DNA of 64,000 nt from Nereocystis luetkeana (Eukaryota > Sar > Phaeophyceae > Laminariales > Laminariaceae), in NCBI GenBank assembly GCA_031213475.1, contig JARUPZ010000021.1, positions 4,068,438 through 4,132,437 of the forward strand, read 5' to 3'. Position numbers and translations under genes: made by a program. The notes under the pieces were generated by a model. It did not search any database. It worked only from the letters and a program-made list of their open reading frames with translations, and was not told where the DNA came from. Below, piece after piece: positions 46,162 through 58,500 of this stretch (within the stretch, counting starts at the first letter, position 1; each line of letters starts with the position of its first letter).

Positions 46162-49100
46162 CTAACGCAACAATATCTTCCCTGAAGTATCGAGATCATA
46201 CAATGGGAAATCGATGATCTGTCCCATCATGTGCGAAATGTTTCGACTGCAACGGATCCGCGCCATCAGTGTCGCCAGCATTATCGCCAACGCCACAAAC
46301 GTCTTCAGCAGCTTCTCGTCCGGGGTACCCGATAGCGCCTGGCAGGCTCCATTCTCAGGCTGACGTGCCCGCAATCATCGCGATTAACTCGAGGCAGGGC
46401 GGGATCTTCACAACACTTTTAATTGGACGGCACGCAGAGCGATTTGACAGCAATGGCGGGTAAAGCGTGCGAGAGTGTAGGTAGGTGAGGACCGGATGGC
46501 GCACCGCATTTATTTGAGCCGTGCCTCTACAGCGCGGTAGGCGCGCGGGGGGAGTGTACTCGATATCATGCATGGTCGTAGTCGTATGACCATAGACCCT
46601 CGCATCCTTACAATGCCAGAACGGAGCTCGTCGGGGTTTCACCGATCAGGCAGACATTGCTTGAACCGAGCGCGAAGCCCCGTGAGGTGTTGGGCGAGTC
46701 GCATGAAGGGAAAGCGGCATCCTACTAAGAACCGCTTTGCAAGCGGATTTTTTTGCATATGGATGGCAGCGTCAATGAATTTTATTTCCTGGTGTGGCTC
46801 CTTCCAGAGACGGCAACGGGTTTACTATGTAACTTCCTCTTGGGTGCCTTACCATATACACACTACGCGATACGAGAATCCCCTGTGTGCGGAGTCAAGG
46901 TCCTCCCCGCACAAAAATAATCGAACTTGACCGCCAGCCGTGGTGGCCGCCAAGCAAACAAACATAAAAATGTCATCCTGGTTAACTAGCTCACGCATTG
47001 AAAGGCGTGTTTTACAGCATCGTCGCCAACCGACGCCAACACAACCTCTATATCTACCAGGTATATCCAATAGGGGGGACGGGGGGAACAGGACCCGCAT
47101 TGTGACCCATGATCGGAGCTACGAAATGAAGGGAAGGGGCTGGAGAAGAAGTAGGGCAAACGTAATAGACGGGATGGGGGAGGGGAATAGATTGCATCGT
47201 TTACATGTGATGGCAAGCAGTGTGATACCATAGCGGTGACGGCGAAGAAATGGCACCGCGTACGTAGAATGGGCGGAACGGAATGCGGATCGAGTTCGGG
47301 GGTGCCACGATCGGGGGTTGAGCCACGCTTCACTACTCATCAGTCAGTGGCGGTTGTGTTTGTGTACTACAGTGCGTACAGTATTTGCAGTGATAACCTT
47401 TCAAGAACTTGCAAAGTTATCCCAGGCCAATTCCAACTACTGTAGGTGGTTTCCCAAATGCGGATAGAGAGGTGCAGGGATGTCGGTGCGCACGCCTCTT
47501 CTTGGGACGACGGACTAGATTTATGGCGATGCTCTACTGCAACCCTCTCTGGACTTCGGAGGGGGAAATTGACGACAGAACTGACGATTGTAGCATCGGC
47601 CACTACTGCGTGATTGGCACGTGATATATGATGATATCCAAACCACAGTACGAATCAAGGAATCACATAGCAGTACGAGACGGGTGCAGGCAGCACGATC
47701 CTACCATCCGGTACCACTTGCTGCGCGCTCATGCCACGAGCTCGTCGACGGTTGATCAACTAAACTTGCCCTTCTTTCTTTCACAATCTCGGGGTTCCTC
47801 AAGGGTTAGCCTTCTCCTTGGGGGATGCATAGGATATAATTGACGATAAACAAATGACGACAACGACAGCGACGGCCGCGTCGTGGATGAGGGGTGACAT
47901 TCTACAACATGGTGTCGAAGTTACAAGGGTTGATGCAACGAGTCGTACGGCATGGGCGCAACATGATCCTGCCCGTGACTGCGGGTTCTCACGCTTAGAT
48001 TGCTGATAACGCTACGTAGAGGTATCATCGTTTTGATCGCTGTCTCGGAGTCCCAAAGTCGAGAAAAAGGAACGATTACAGCATCTGTTGCACGAAGAAA
48101 CACAGACCACCGGGATGTGTGCGTGTGTCCGATTTGCAAGAGTGGCAAGGGAGGTGTGCGACACGCGCGAAGCATGATGATACTCGTGCTGCTCTTGCGA
48201 ATACATACTGTAGTTGCACGCTCTTCTTTACACAGGTGGGTTGCCCGCCCCCGCCCCCCCTTGCAAAATGCGGGCATTAATAAATCCTTGGGGAGACTCT
48301 GAACTATGTACTATTAGTAGTTGTAGCAAACCCCACAAAGTGCCCACAACCTCTCAAATGCGGTACGGTACGCGTAAAGGTGTGCTACATCGTTCAACGT
48401 CCCCACAAGGAAATTTCTACGCCCACATGGTACAGGGGGGGGTTCCGGCCACCTGTGTGAACTACCCCATAAGGTGTGCTACATCGTTCAACGTCCCCAC
48501 AAGGAAATTTCTACGCCCACATGGTACAGGGGGGGGTTCCGGCCACCTGTGTGAACTACCCCATTATTTGCATTGGTAGTATTATTAGATCGTCATACGT
48601 TCAAGTTGAAAGGGTAAAGTGGGAGAATAACCACAATGACTCTGTACGTATACACACTGTATGTAGTCGAAAAGTGCTCACCCGGACGCACTGCATATAG
48701 AGCGTTCTCAGCATCAGCTGACAATCCGCCCGGTCGGTGTACCCTAACGGCGGCTGGTCCTCTCGCGCCCGCAACACGGCCGATCGTCCAGCCCGCAGCG
48801 TCTGCTTAAGATCCCGCACCAGACCGGCCGCATACGAGTCATCCAAGAGAGCTCGCCGCCAATCCAGGTGGTGGTCGCATACCACTGCACCTTGCCGCTG
48901 CTCCTGCGGCGTATTTCCGTCTTCTCCTCCACCAGGCAATTGGACAACAGCAGCAGCAACAGTAGGCCTACTCGTACAACCTCGTGGTGGCTTCCAACGG
49001 ATCGCGCTCGTAGCGGCATCATCGCCATTTCTCGATGAGGAGAAAGAGGTGGTGTCGCCATCCGCGTCATCGCTCGCCGCTTGGAAAAGTCCGTCGACAA

Positions 49101-49887
49101 CATCATTATTATTATTATCGCCGCTGCTGCACGATGATGATGGAACACATCTGCCGCGTCGCTGTGACCCGCCGATACCCACCGCCGAGCGATGGTCCCC
49201 TCCCCAGTGGTTCTCAGCAAGGCGGCCGCGATGATGACCGCATGCCCCCACGCCTACGCCCCCGAACCTTCCTTCCTCGCACGTGCGTGCGGTTGCCCCT
49301 GGTTGCTGTTGAATATACTCGGTGTGCGACGAGACTATCCTGGCCTGCCTCTCACACAGGGGGGGGGCACTTAACACTGGTACTCGTAGCGGGATGGTAG
49401 TTCCCGGTTGGCTACTGCGTCGCCGCCGCCGCGATCGCCGTACATCTTCTAACGTCGCTCTGTTTTTACCGCCTTCTTGCTGCCGCTGCTGCTGCTGCTC
49501 GTTGTGTTGCGTCCGGTAGAGCCTGCGGATGCCCGACACTGATGACAACATGCTCAACTTTCCAACTCCAGTCTTCTCCTTTTCGACGCTACTCATCATT
49601 CCTACGCTACAGGTATGCTGATTCTGGGCGCTTATCCTTCCGACGCCATTTGTATATTCGCCAGGTGGACCGAATAATGCTCTGCACGCGGAAGAAGCTC
49701 CTCCCAGGTAGTAGGGGATAACCCCCTCCTCATCGTCGCCCCAGCTGCCGCAGCGGTTTTTGCTTCGCGGGGCGACGTTGGCTTTGCTGTGGGCCACGGC
49801 GTGTTTGTTGCAAAAGTGGTGGTGGTGGTGGGGGTGGGGGTGGTGCCGCTCATCATCATCATCATGATGAACCGCGGGTTTTCGGGC

Positions 49888-49924
<37 letters not shown>

Positions 49925-50322
49925 TCGCTAGTGCGGGCGCATTGAGGTGGTCTCCTTCGTTTTTTCCGTCGTCGGGCTGGTGCAACAATAGGACTCGACG
50001 CGCTTTTCCCTACTTCTTCTTGCTGTCGCTGCTGCTCTGATAGTGACACAACTTTCGGAAGCGATACCTGACAGCAGCTTGTACTCGGTCCTACTACTAC
50101 TGGTGGTGGCGGCGGCGGTTCTGCTGTCTTTTGCTGCTTCGCCAGCTCTTCTGGTGTGGTTGTTGGGGTTACCGGCGTCGTCGCGTTTGCACTTTTGGGT
50201 GTCCTCGAGGAGGTGTGCACGAGACTCCGGCGTTCTCGAAACTCTTTGGCCAAGCGGCGAAAATCTGGACTGGGATCGTCGCCGCCGCTGCTAAGCATAG
50301 GGGAGAGCCCTTGCTGGCGCAT
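46162..50322 (-). CDS. hypothetical low-complexity protein: long first exon plus candidate last exon
   Basis: Exon 50322-48682 is 547 codons without a stop, the longest open stretch in the window, and ends at a good GTGAGC donor in phase 0. It is Ser/Arg/Gln-rich with poly-Ser and His/Asp runs. Only the two ends look ordered: FRRLAKEFRERRSLV near the N-terminus and LDWRRALLDDSYAAGLVRDL with CQLMLRTLYMQCVR at the C-terminal end. A candidate final exon, 46359-46162, has a CAG acceptor in the right phase and reads through DEKLLKTFVALAIMLATLMA to a stop; this hydrophobic stretch could be a membrane helix. The intervening 2.3-kb intron contains a full poly(G)-anchored repeat and a 93-bp tandem duplication. 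Start chosen at MRQQGLSP, although an in-frame Met lies further upstream at 50472. I do not recognise a family. The first exon is moderately supported, the second weakly. Confidence 0.5.
46546..47098 (+). repeat. repeat C, full length
   Basis: GGGGGGAGTGTACTCGATAT start, all blocks in order, end CTACCAGGTATATCCAATAG and GGGGGGACGGGGGGAA. Confidence 0.8.
48379..48564. repeat. 93-bp perfect tandem duplication
   Basis: AGGTGTGCTACATCGTTCAA through GTGAACTACCCCAT occurs twice in a row without a visible difference, so it is recent. It lies just downstream of the long exon at 48682. Confidence 0.85.
49878..49923. repeat. (TGC)n run inside the long coding exon
   Basis: On the minus strand this gives the poly-Ser stretch in the hypothetical protein encoded at 48682-50322. 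Confidence 0.8.
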
Positions 50323-50919
50323 GCGTAGGGGACGGAGTGGATATCTCGCGATAAGGGTACGTACGGTGCACGAGGTACGAAGGCACCGATATGTAATCGC
50401 AAGCACATGTGTACGAATTAATACGTACTGTAATTCAAATTCAAATTGCCGAGTTTGTCCGCAATCCGCCACTACACAACGCAGTAAATAAATGCCGGTT
50501 GGGGTGAAGTATACATGAAACCGTCAGCGGTGGAATTAGAAAAAGATAAAAGAGATCGTGGCGCCTCCTCCCTCCTCCCCGTCGCCTCCTCATCTCCTCA
50601 TACTTGCACCCTGTACCACCACCACCACCACCACCACCACCAACATCAACACCACTACCACACCCCCACCAACATTCAGTATTACTCATTATTCAGACAT
50701 ACGACGGGCGAATCACGCATCACGCAGCTTGCAGAACTGGTGTATCACTCATTCTGTCTCGCGTGAACGTACATACATGTACGTAGCAGGAGGACAGTTC
50801 CTGCACTTTACTGCGTTAGATTGCCGTAGATCCGTATCAGGTACACGCACCAGTAACTGGTGCCAGTTCAGGTAGATGGTACTACAAGGGCCTATATCTG
50901 TCCTGCTCGTCCAGTTGAT

Positions 50920-51250
50920 ATACTACTGATCCGGCGTCACCGGTAGCTTGGTAGGTGGCCCGCGTGCCTATCAAGATCAATTTCGTGTGTTCAAGTCTCA
51001 CCGAGTGCACATGCTCGCAGGGACTTTTTCTTCCATGAAGAAATTGATCGTAGCGGAAAGCGCGAGAGCGTGAGTTAGCTACATTCGATGAAAATCGACG
51101 AGCAGTGGGAATGCTGAACCCTATGCGCGACAAAAAATAAAGGTACGTACCGGGGGGGAGAAGGGACGACACCTGTGGCCACGGCTTGTCCAGAAAATCG
51201 CCGAGGGTAAAACCTCCTACGAGCTAGGCTGGAAAGTAAAAAGTGATGTA
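50920..51250 (+). repeat. tRNA-derived SINE-like repeat, copy 2
   Basis: TAGCTTGGTAGGTGGCCCGC and CGTGTGTTCAAGTCTCACCG head, then a body shared with 26230-26535 (CGACACCTGTGGCCACGGCT, GGGTAAAACCTCCTACGAG). Confidence 0.6.
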
Positions 51251-51498
51251 AAAAAAAAAACGAGAAAAAACTACTGTATGTCAATCGAAACTCGAAACTG
51301 CGATATTATGGTCGTTACAAAATTTGGGCACCCGGCCAAGTATCTTACTAACTGCACTTACAACAAAAGCAGTAGTAGAATGTCTACGGTATATATATCA
51401 GCGTATCACAGACTCGTTTGCCCCTCCTAAGTTTGCTATGTAACCAAACCGGATACTGTACTCGAAGCGCATACCTATCTATGTGGTACATAGCAATA

Positions 51499-51565
51499 TG
51501 GGCGGAAATATAAGGAATGTGTAGAGATTAACACGGACCAAACGGTCCTTATATTGTAGGACATA
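51499..51565. repeat. short hairpin element, family E
   Basis: AATATAAGGAATGTG with inverted AAACGGTCCTTATATT. Related hairpins: 25671-25722, 26143-26205, 43780-43848, 60055-60125 and the array at 23938-24462. Confidence 0.6.
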
Positions 51566-51872
51566 ACCGTTGGTCATAGTCGTCCCCATGTCTGATACCT
51601 CCATTATTACTTAGTCTGATTGGCTGATTAGTGTGGCTTATGTAGCTGCAATCGACCTACGGAAATTGCGACGGGTTTGTGTATTTCCTCGTATGGTAGC
51701 CTTTATGAGAGGAATCCGCTGATGGAATCCCTTCTCTCACTCCGAATCCGACTGCGATGCAACTATGTATTTGATACCCTTTATATCTCCTTCTCCCTCA
51801 CCTCATGGCGAGCTCGGGCTGCACATCACCTAGCCGCAACCGGCGCACGACTTAACCCCCTACATATTTCCG

Positions 51873-52411
51873 TCAAGATTCGTGTGTATCAGCGCGTGTC
51901 ACAAAGTCGTTTGCGCCTCCTACGTTTACTAAATAAATGCTTGCTACGGCTCCTGGGGTTGTAGCGGCTTTGGCCTTGGCCCGCTCGAACATGGCGTCGC
52001 CGTCTTCGCGACTGAACAACCTCGGCATGCGTTGCGGCGGAGGGATAACGTGCGCCATTTTCGAGTAGTAGCCCTGGTCGACCCACGTGCGGGATAGTTG
52101 ACCGTGCGCTTTGAGCCAGGTGACACGCTCGATCGCCTGGAGGCGAGTGTGGTACGTTTCTCCCTCGTGCTGCAGCAGGAGCTCTACCATTAACGGGAAC
52201 ACCTGACGACGGTTAAAAATGCGGTGCAACCGGAGCCGATGAGCTTCATTAGACGCATGCAGATAGCATGGTGAAGCAATACCAGGTATGTTTTTTATTC
52301 TGTTACGGAGCTATCCAACAATATGCAGCGTGTGTTAATCGCAACAAAGGAGGAGGAAATAAAAATAAAGGTAAATCACCCTCAGTACTAAATGCTGATT
52401 GTCTGCCTGCA

Positions 52412-52448
<37 letters not shown>

Positions 52449-52451
52449 GCA

Positions 52452-52530
<79 letters not shown>

Positions 52531-55500
52531 CTGTCTGTCTGCCTGTCTGTCTGTATGTCTGTCTGTCTATCTGTCTGATAGACTGACTGACTGACTGTCA
52601 GCAAGGTCTCGCGATCCAGAGCGTCTCAGCCCCCTCCTTGCCCTCCTGGTATAGAGGCTGGGTGCCACGACCAAGTGGACACACTGGGTTTTTTGCCGTG
52701 TCGAGTCGTGGCCATTGTATGCTGAGTATTGCCGTCAATCCCAAGGCAGTCTCCGAGCCGTAAAGCCAGTTATGATGTTGGCTCAACATCTCAACAAAAC
52801 AAATCGGCATCGATTCTACCCTTTGACCGAATCCATGTCAGAGGATGTGCCGGCTTTTGAAAGGGGGGGCATTCAAGTCATAGATCAACATAAGCCAGCG
52901 CTACCCAGGGACGATAGAGTCCCATCCCCGGGTCATAAATTCTTCCACACATCTACAAATTCAACAAACCGGAGACGAAAGCGGCGATCCCCCGGGCCGA
53001 TACCACCCCCGTATCGTGTGGAAACCCCAACCCCACTGGCTGATTGCTGGTTGGCTGGAAGTCGCAGAAAACAGAAAATCGGTGGACGTTCAAAAGTTGC
53101 AGACAAAATCCAAGCACCACATCCGCTTTCGTTTCCCGCCCCCCACGCACCGTGAAACGCTCGTAGATAATGCGCTCCTGGGAGTGCTTCGATCGAGCCC
53201 GCCGCAGCCACGCAATAATCTCTTCCTTCTTAGCCTCGCCGAAGACGTCCACTACCCGTTCCTCCCCCGGCTCAGACACGCCGCTCGCTTCGCACTCCTC
53301 CTCGGTCGCGCTAACCAATCCACTTTCTCCGCCACCTGCTCCCTTTCCTCCAGCTTTCGAACCGGGGGATACCACTCCCTGACGCTTGGGGTCGCTTTTT
53401 GTTTTCGTTTTTCCTCCGCCGACTTTTCTCCGAGGTGAGCGCTTACTACTGTTTCGGGTGATACCGCCACTTTCAGACGAAACCCCGGCGGCGGGATTTG
53501 GTGCTGTTGCTTTTGTTGTTGCAGCGTCGCTGGACGAAGCGGTGGGCGCCACAACTCGTGAGGATTTGAGCGCCACCAACGCCTTCTTTCTCAGTGTCTG
53601 TACGTAGCGCGGGTGGACGGGGTGGAGCGGCAATGCCCCTTTAGAAGTGGTGCCTTATTCACTTGAGCAGTGCCCCTTCTGGGGTGGTTGGTGCCTTATT
53701 CACATGAGGAGCTCACTAGCTCGCCCAGAACAAGACTTCCAGGGAAACATTATTCGAGCAACTCGACCAACTTTTCTATGCGCTACGGGAGGGGACAACG
53801 CCACGCCAAGGGTGAGGTGGCCAATTTTTGTTGCGTAGCTCTTCGTATTATGAGGGTCCCAATTTTCTCTCACCCCCCCGAAACACGCCTTCGAAGAAAG
53901 TTTGTTCCTCGCAACCCGCGACGAACATTTCTATGCTCCCTACACGTACGTAGTTCTGCGAGGAAAAAAAAAACAGACCCAGGAAAATTACTGCTCTGGC
54001 AGGTAAAACAAAAATTAAATCGGAAGTCTGCTATGAATATCGAACGTAGCCTTCATTTCCGGTCAGAGTGGTACTACAGTGGCCGGTACCAGGCTGTTAC
54101 TCTGCGGAGCTCAACCCGGTCAGGAAGTATCAAAGCCCAAAAGCTCAAGACCGTACCGTGGGAACAGTCGGAGGTGGATAAAGGCGGTCCCAGTGCCTGC
54201 TCAGGAGGTCGAGGTGGTCGGTCATGCAGGCCACGCGTTGGCGCGCCGCGGCCTGCAGACGATGAGCTCCCCATCTGACCCGCCCGGCGTAGCGCCTGAC
54301 GACGTTGGACTTCGTGAAGGCGCCGAGAGCCCCGGCGATTATCCGCACCGCGCGCACCCGGCGGCGTTTCACGATAACTCGGCACAGGAATCTCCCCACG
54401 ACTGCCATGCTCCTGTCTCAAGTGGAAGGCAAAAGGGGTGGGGGTGGGGGTGGGGGTGGCGGTGGGGGGGGGTACTCGATATCATGCATGGCCGGAGTTG
54501 TATGATGATAGACCCTCGCACCTCTACAATGCTGGGACCGTCAGTGGTAAGACTATTACGGGGGACCATAGTTAATAGGACCAAATATTGTTAGTAAAAA
54601 TGGTTAAATATATAGGATTTTATGTACACCATAGGTCCTATTAACTGTGGTCCCCCGTAATAGGACACATGCAACGACGGTATGGCTAGTAGCGCCTGAT
54701 TTTTCTGAAGGCTCTTCTCACTTGATTATAGTATATGTGCAGCTCTATACCTCAATACTTGCGGTAGCACTCAAAAAACTGTTTTTGAGAAAATGCAAAC
54801 AAACAAGCGCCAGCCGATGAACCAAACCTACAGCAGCAGGTATACACTTCGAAGCATGTCACAAATAATATCGTGAAAACACGAATTGATGGTGTGCAAC
54901 CATATGAGGATAACCTTGTGGGACTGACGTCACGTTATGGGGAGAAACTACTTAGACTTTGAGTGGTGTGTCCCCAAAACGGGACCGCAGTTCTAAAAGG
55001 GTCAACCCTTTTAGGACCGCAGCCCCCTTTTGGGGACAACTTACTTGGAATTCGAGTGATTTTTCCCCAAAACAAGACGGCAGTGCTAAAATGGTTAAGA
55101 AGGCGCACGGCACGCGCGCGACATGATTACACCCGCACCAGCTGGGTGCTCTCCTCCCGCTGCTCGTAGACGATTTTGGTAGCACCAAAGTTGTCGCTGT
55201 TTGGTCACTATCTCGGGGCCCCTAAGGGGCTAACCCTTTTAGGACCGCAGTCCCTTTTAGGACCGCAGTCCCGGTGTTGGGGACAAACCACTTAAACCCT
55301 GAGTAGCCCGTCCCCAAAACGGGACTGCAGCACTGAAAGCGTTCAGAGAGCCCCCGAATCGAAAACCCCCTACGAGTATCGTAGCGCGTGCCCCCCCACT
55401 CTGTTTCCAAGTGATTTGTCGGTGACACACGCCGCGGCAATGGTGCGTCAAAAAACAATCCGGGTGTTTATCCTCACCCGAGGAGCTGCTCTATGCATCA

Positions 55501-58500
55501 GGCAGCGCTATTTGCAACTCAAGAACCGCAGCAGGAGTAGGTTGCAAGTCGCCCACGACTGGGTACGGTTGTTGCTATTCTGCAGTTCTAGGACTGTAGC
55601 AGCAGTAGTTAGCACCCACACCCACACGACTGGCTACGATTCGCGGGGGCAGCGCTACAATAGTTGAAATTTCTAGAACTTCAGCAGTAAATTCCAACCC
55701 GCACACGACCACGGCTCGTGGTTCACGCTGTCGAGCTTCGGCGGCACCCTGCGCAGGGCTGACTACATATTTGCCCTACCGCCAAGTGAGAGCAGGGTGC
55801 CAAAATGGGATCAGGCTCCTGTGGGATCAGGGTGAGAGGGTGTATGTGTCTATCGGGGTTGGCCCGACAAAGGCGTTTTTCGCCCCAAAAGCACTATTAC
55901 GGGGGACCATATTAAATAGGACCATAGGTAAACACAAACAGCTATATGTTTCGTTTTATTGCTAACAAGATTTGGTCCTATTAACTATGGTCCCCCATAA
56001 TAAAAACACTGATGATATATAGCGTGCGCGCTGCAATTACCGCTACCATTGTACAGAGCTGCGGTTCTTAGGCGCGCGACTCCTCTGTGTCCCACCAAAA
56101 AACTGGCTTCGGAGAAAACGAAAAAAAGCATACGCTTAGCCCTCTTAGGACTGCTGTCCCGGTTTGGGGGTTAAACTCTCGAATTATTAGTAAGTTGTCC
56201 CCAAAACGGGGCTCCTGTCCTAAAAGGGTCAAATTAACCGATTATATGTACATCGAATACTGGTATATTGTGGAACACAAACATGTATGGGGAGCTGTGA
56301 GTCAGCTGGATTTCACGACTTTATCGGAAAGCATTTCTTCCCAAATTTTGTGAAACAATTTCCATTTTTTCTAGTTCAACTTTCTTGATGTTTTTCCCTC
56401 TGGTTAAAATTTCACATAATTATGGAAAACAGTTAACAAAAATGGAACCGGTTTCACAACTATGGAAATTCTGGTGAAACTAACTCTCCGATGGCAACGA
56501 CCCTATTAACTATTGGGCTGGTGGTACCGTTAGCCAACTAACTGACTGTAGTCGGCGAGTCGGCAAATAGGAAATTCCAAATACATCGATTGGGTGGTTT
56601 CTCACGCAGGTGGCCGGGACCCCCCCCCCCCTCCCAACCGGCTCCGTCTCGGAAGGGATGCGTGTATCAATGGTCAAATGACTAACGCAAGCAATGAAGG
56701 AGTTTACCCCACCCCCCTCCCGCCGCTTGCTTGCGTAAATTAAATGTGGGTGTAAAAACAAGAAGAAAAAAAATGTGGAGACATACGCAGAACATCGTAA
56801 AACGCACCGTTAGACGTATATGAAACGAACCGAGAGAGAGAGAGAGAGAGGTTATCGACAATCTTTGTGGGGGTGTTTTTGGCATATTGAGGAGCCCGCC
56901 CTCTCACTGTCGCCTAAACCGGCGAATATTACAGGCTGCACGTGCGAGTCGTCAGCGCGCTTGTAGCTTTTGGGGTGCTGTAGTCAGTTGTTGGTGTGCT
57001 GACTCGGAGCAGAGCCGTCCTCTGTTTAATAGAAGCCAATTTTTTTCTCGCGGGGGCGAGAAGGGCGGCTCCGGTAAAACCGTGTCGTCGCGTCTGGTGT
57101 ATTTCAATTTTGGTGGTCCGAGTTATTGGTGGTGGTGGTGATGGTGGTGGTGGTGGTGTGCTTGATTATGGCGACGGTGGCGGCGGGGGTGGGGATGGTG
57201 GTGGCGGTCGGGGTGGGGATGGTGGTGGCGGTGAGGAAGCTGTAATTGTTGCTGGTGTTGGTGTTGCTGTTGCTGTTCTTTATTACGGGGGACCATAGTT
57301 AATACCGGTAGGACCTATGGTATACACAAAAACCTATCTATTTAAACATTTTTACTAACAATATTTGGTCCTAATAACTATGGTCCCCCGTAATAATAAT
57401 GCCATTTTTCAGTGTGCAGCGTGAACGCCAACGTGTGATACACACGACCAAGCAGGACAGAAAATCTCTAGACCACACGAAAACTAAAAGGCGCGAAACA
57501 ACGTCTCCAAGGATATCACGCATTGTTGTTTAATTTTGTGGTCGTTCCGGCATTCTGCATGCTGCATGTCTCACTCACCTGGCGATGAGCTCCTCCTCGT
57601 GCCGGCGAGCCTCCTTCCCCACGGCTTCGTGCTGAAAAACAAAACACGAACATTCATCGCGTTTCCGGCCCACCGCCGTAAACGTTCAATATTCTACACC
57701 ATCGAAGAAAGGGTTTCGATGCAACGATTTTCGGGTGAGAGGTGATGGCATTCCGCGTGCCGTTTTGTCGGTTTTCGTTTTTTTTTTACGTACATACGTG
57801 CAAATTTTTGAGAATGAAAAAAAACGAACAGCTGTGAGATCGAGAATTTCGTCGAAAATGGAGGCTGCAAGCTGTGTGCCATGTTTCGATTACGCGTAGT
57901 ACGTACGACCTACGGGCTTTACACGTACCGCAGAAAAGAGTGGCGAACGAGGTTTTGTACTATTACGGGGGGCCATAGTTAACAGGACCAAATATTGTTA
58001 GTAAAAATGGTTAAACATATAGGTTTTTATATATACCATAGGTCCTGTTAACTATGGTCCCCCGTAATAGATGATGCAAACGAACGTATGCATTGCTGCA
58101 AGTCGTCAGAAGGCAAACAATTATACAAAATAAAAGAGGTAAAAAAATACGATGATCTACGACGACGATAGTCCCATCCTTTTATGACGGCACTGCCCAC
58201 AAGCCTACATCTCACTCTAATTCCAAGGGATATGTCCCCAAAACGGGACTGTGGTCCTAAAAGGGTAACTCTTTCATGGACTTGAGGGGGGGGAAATGCT
58301 GCTTGAAACGAAACGGCGATTACAGCATCAGCCACCACGAGGCAGTCCGGACCACTGGAGTAGGCAGGATGTCTCCGAACTGATTTATAGGGAGCTGTTT
58401 AGGTACTCTTTTGTTTTCAATAAAATTATGAAAAATGTCAGCTGTGAGTTCGACTGGTTATTTATATAGTTGATACTTAACTTTGCAAGCTAGCTGCGTA

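Noticed and set aside
52335..52604. Cys-rich and Asp/Arg/Gln-rich frames
   Set aside because: Pure translation of the (GTCT)n microsatellite.
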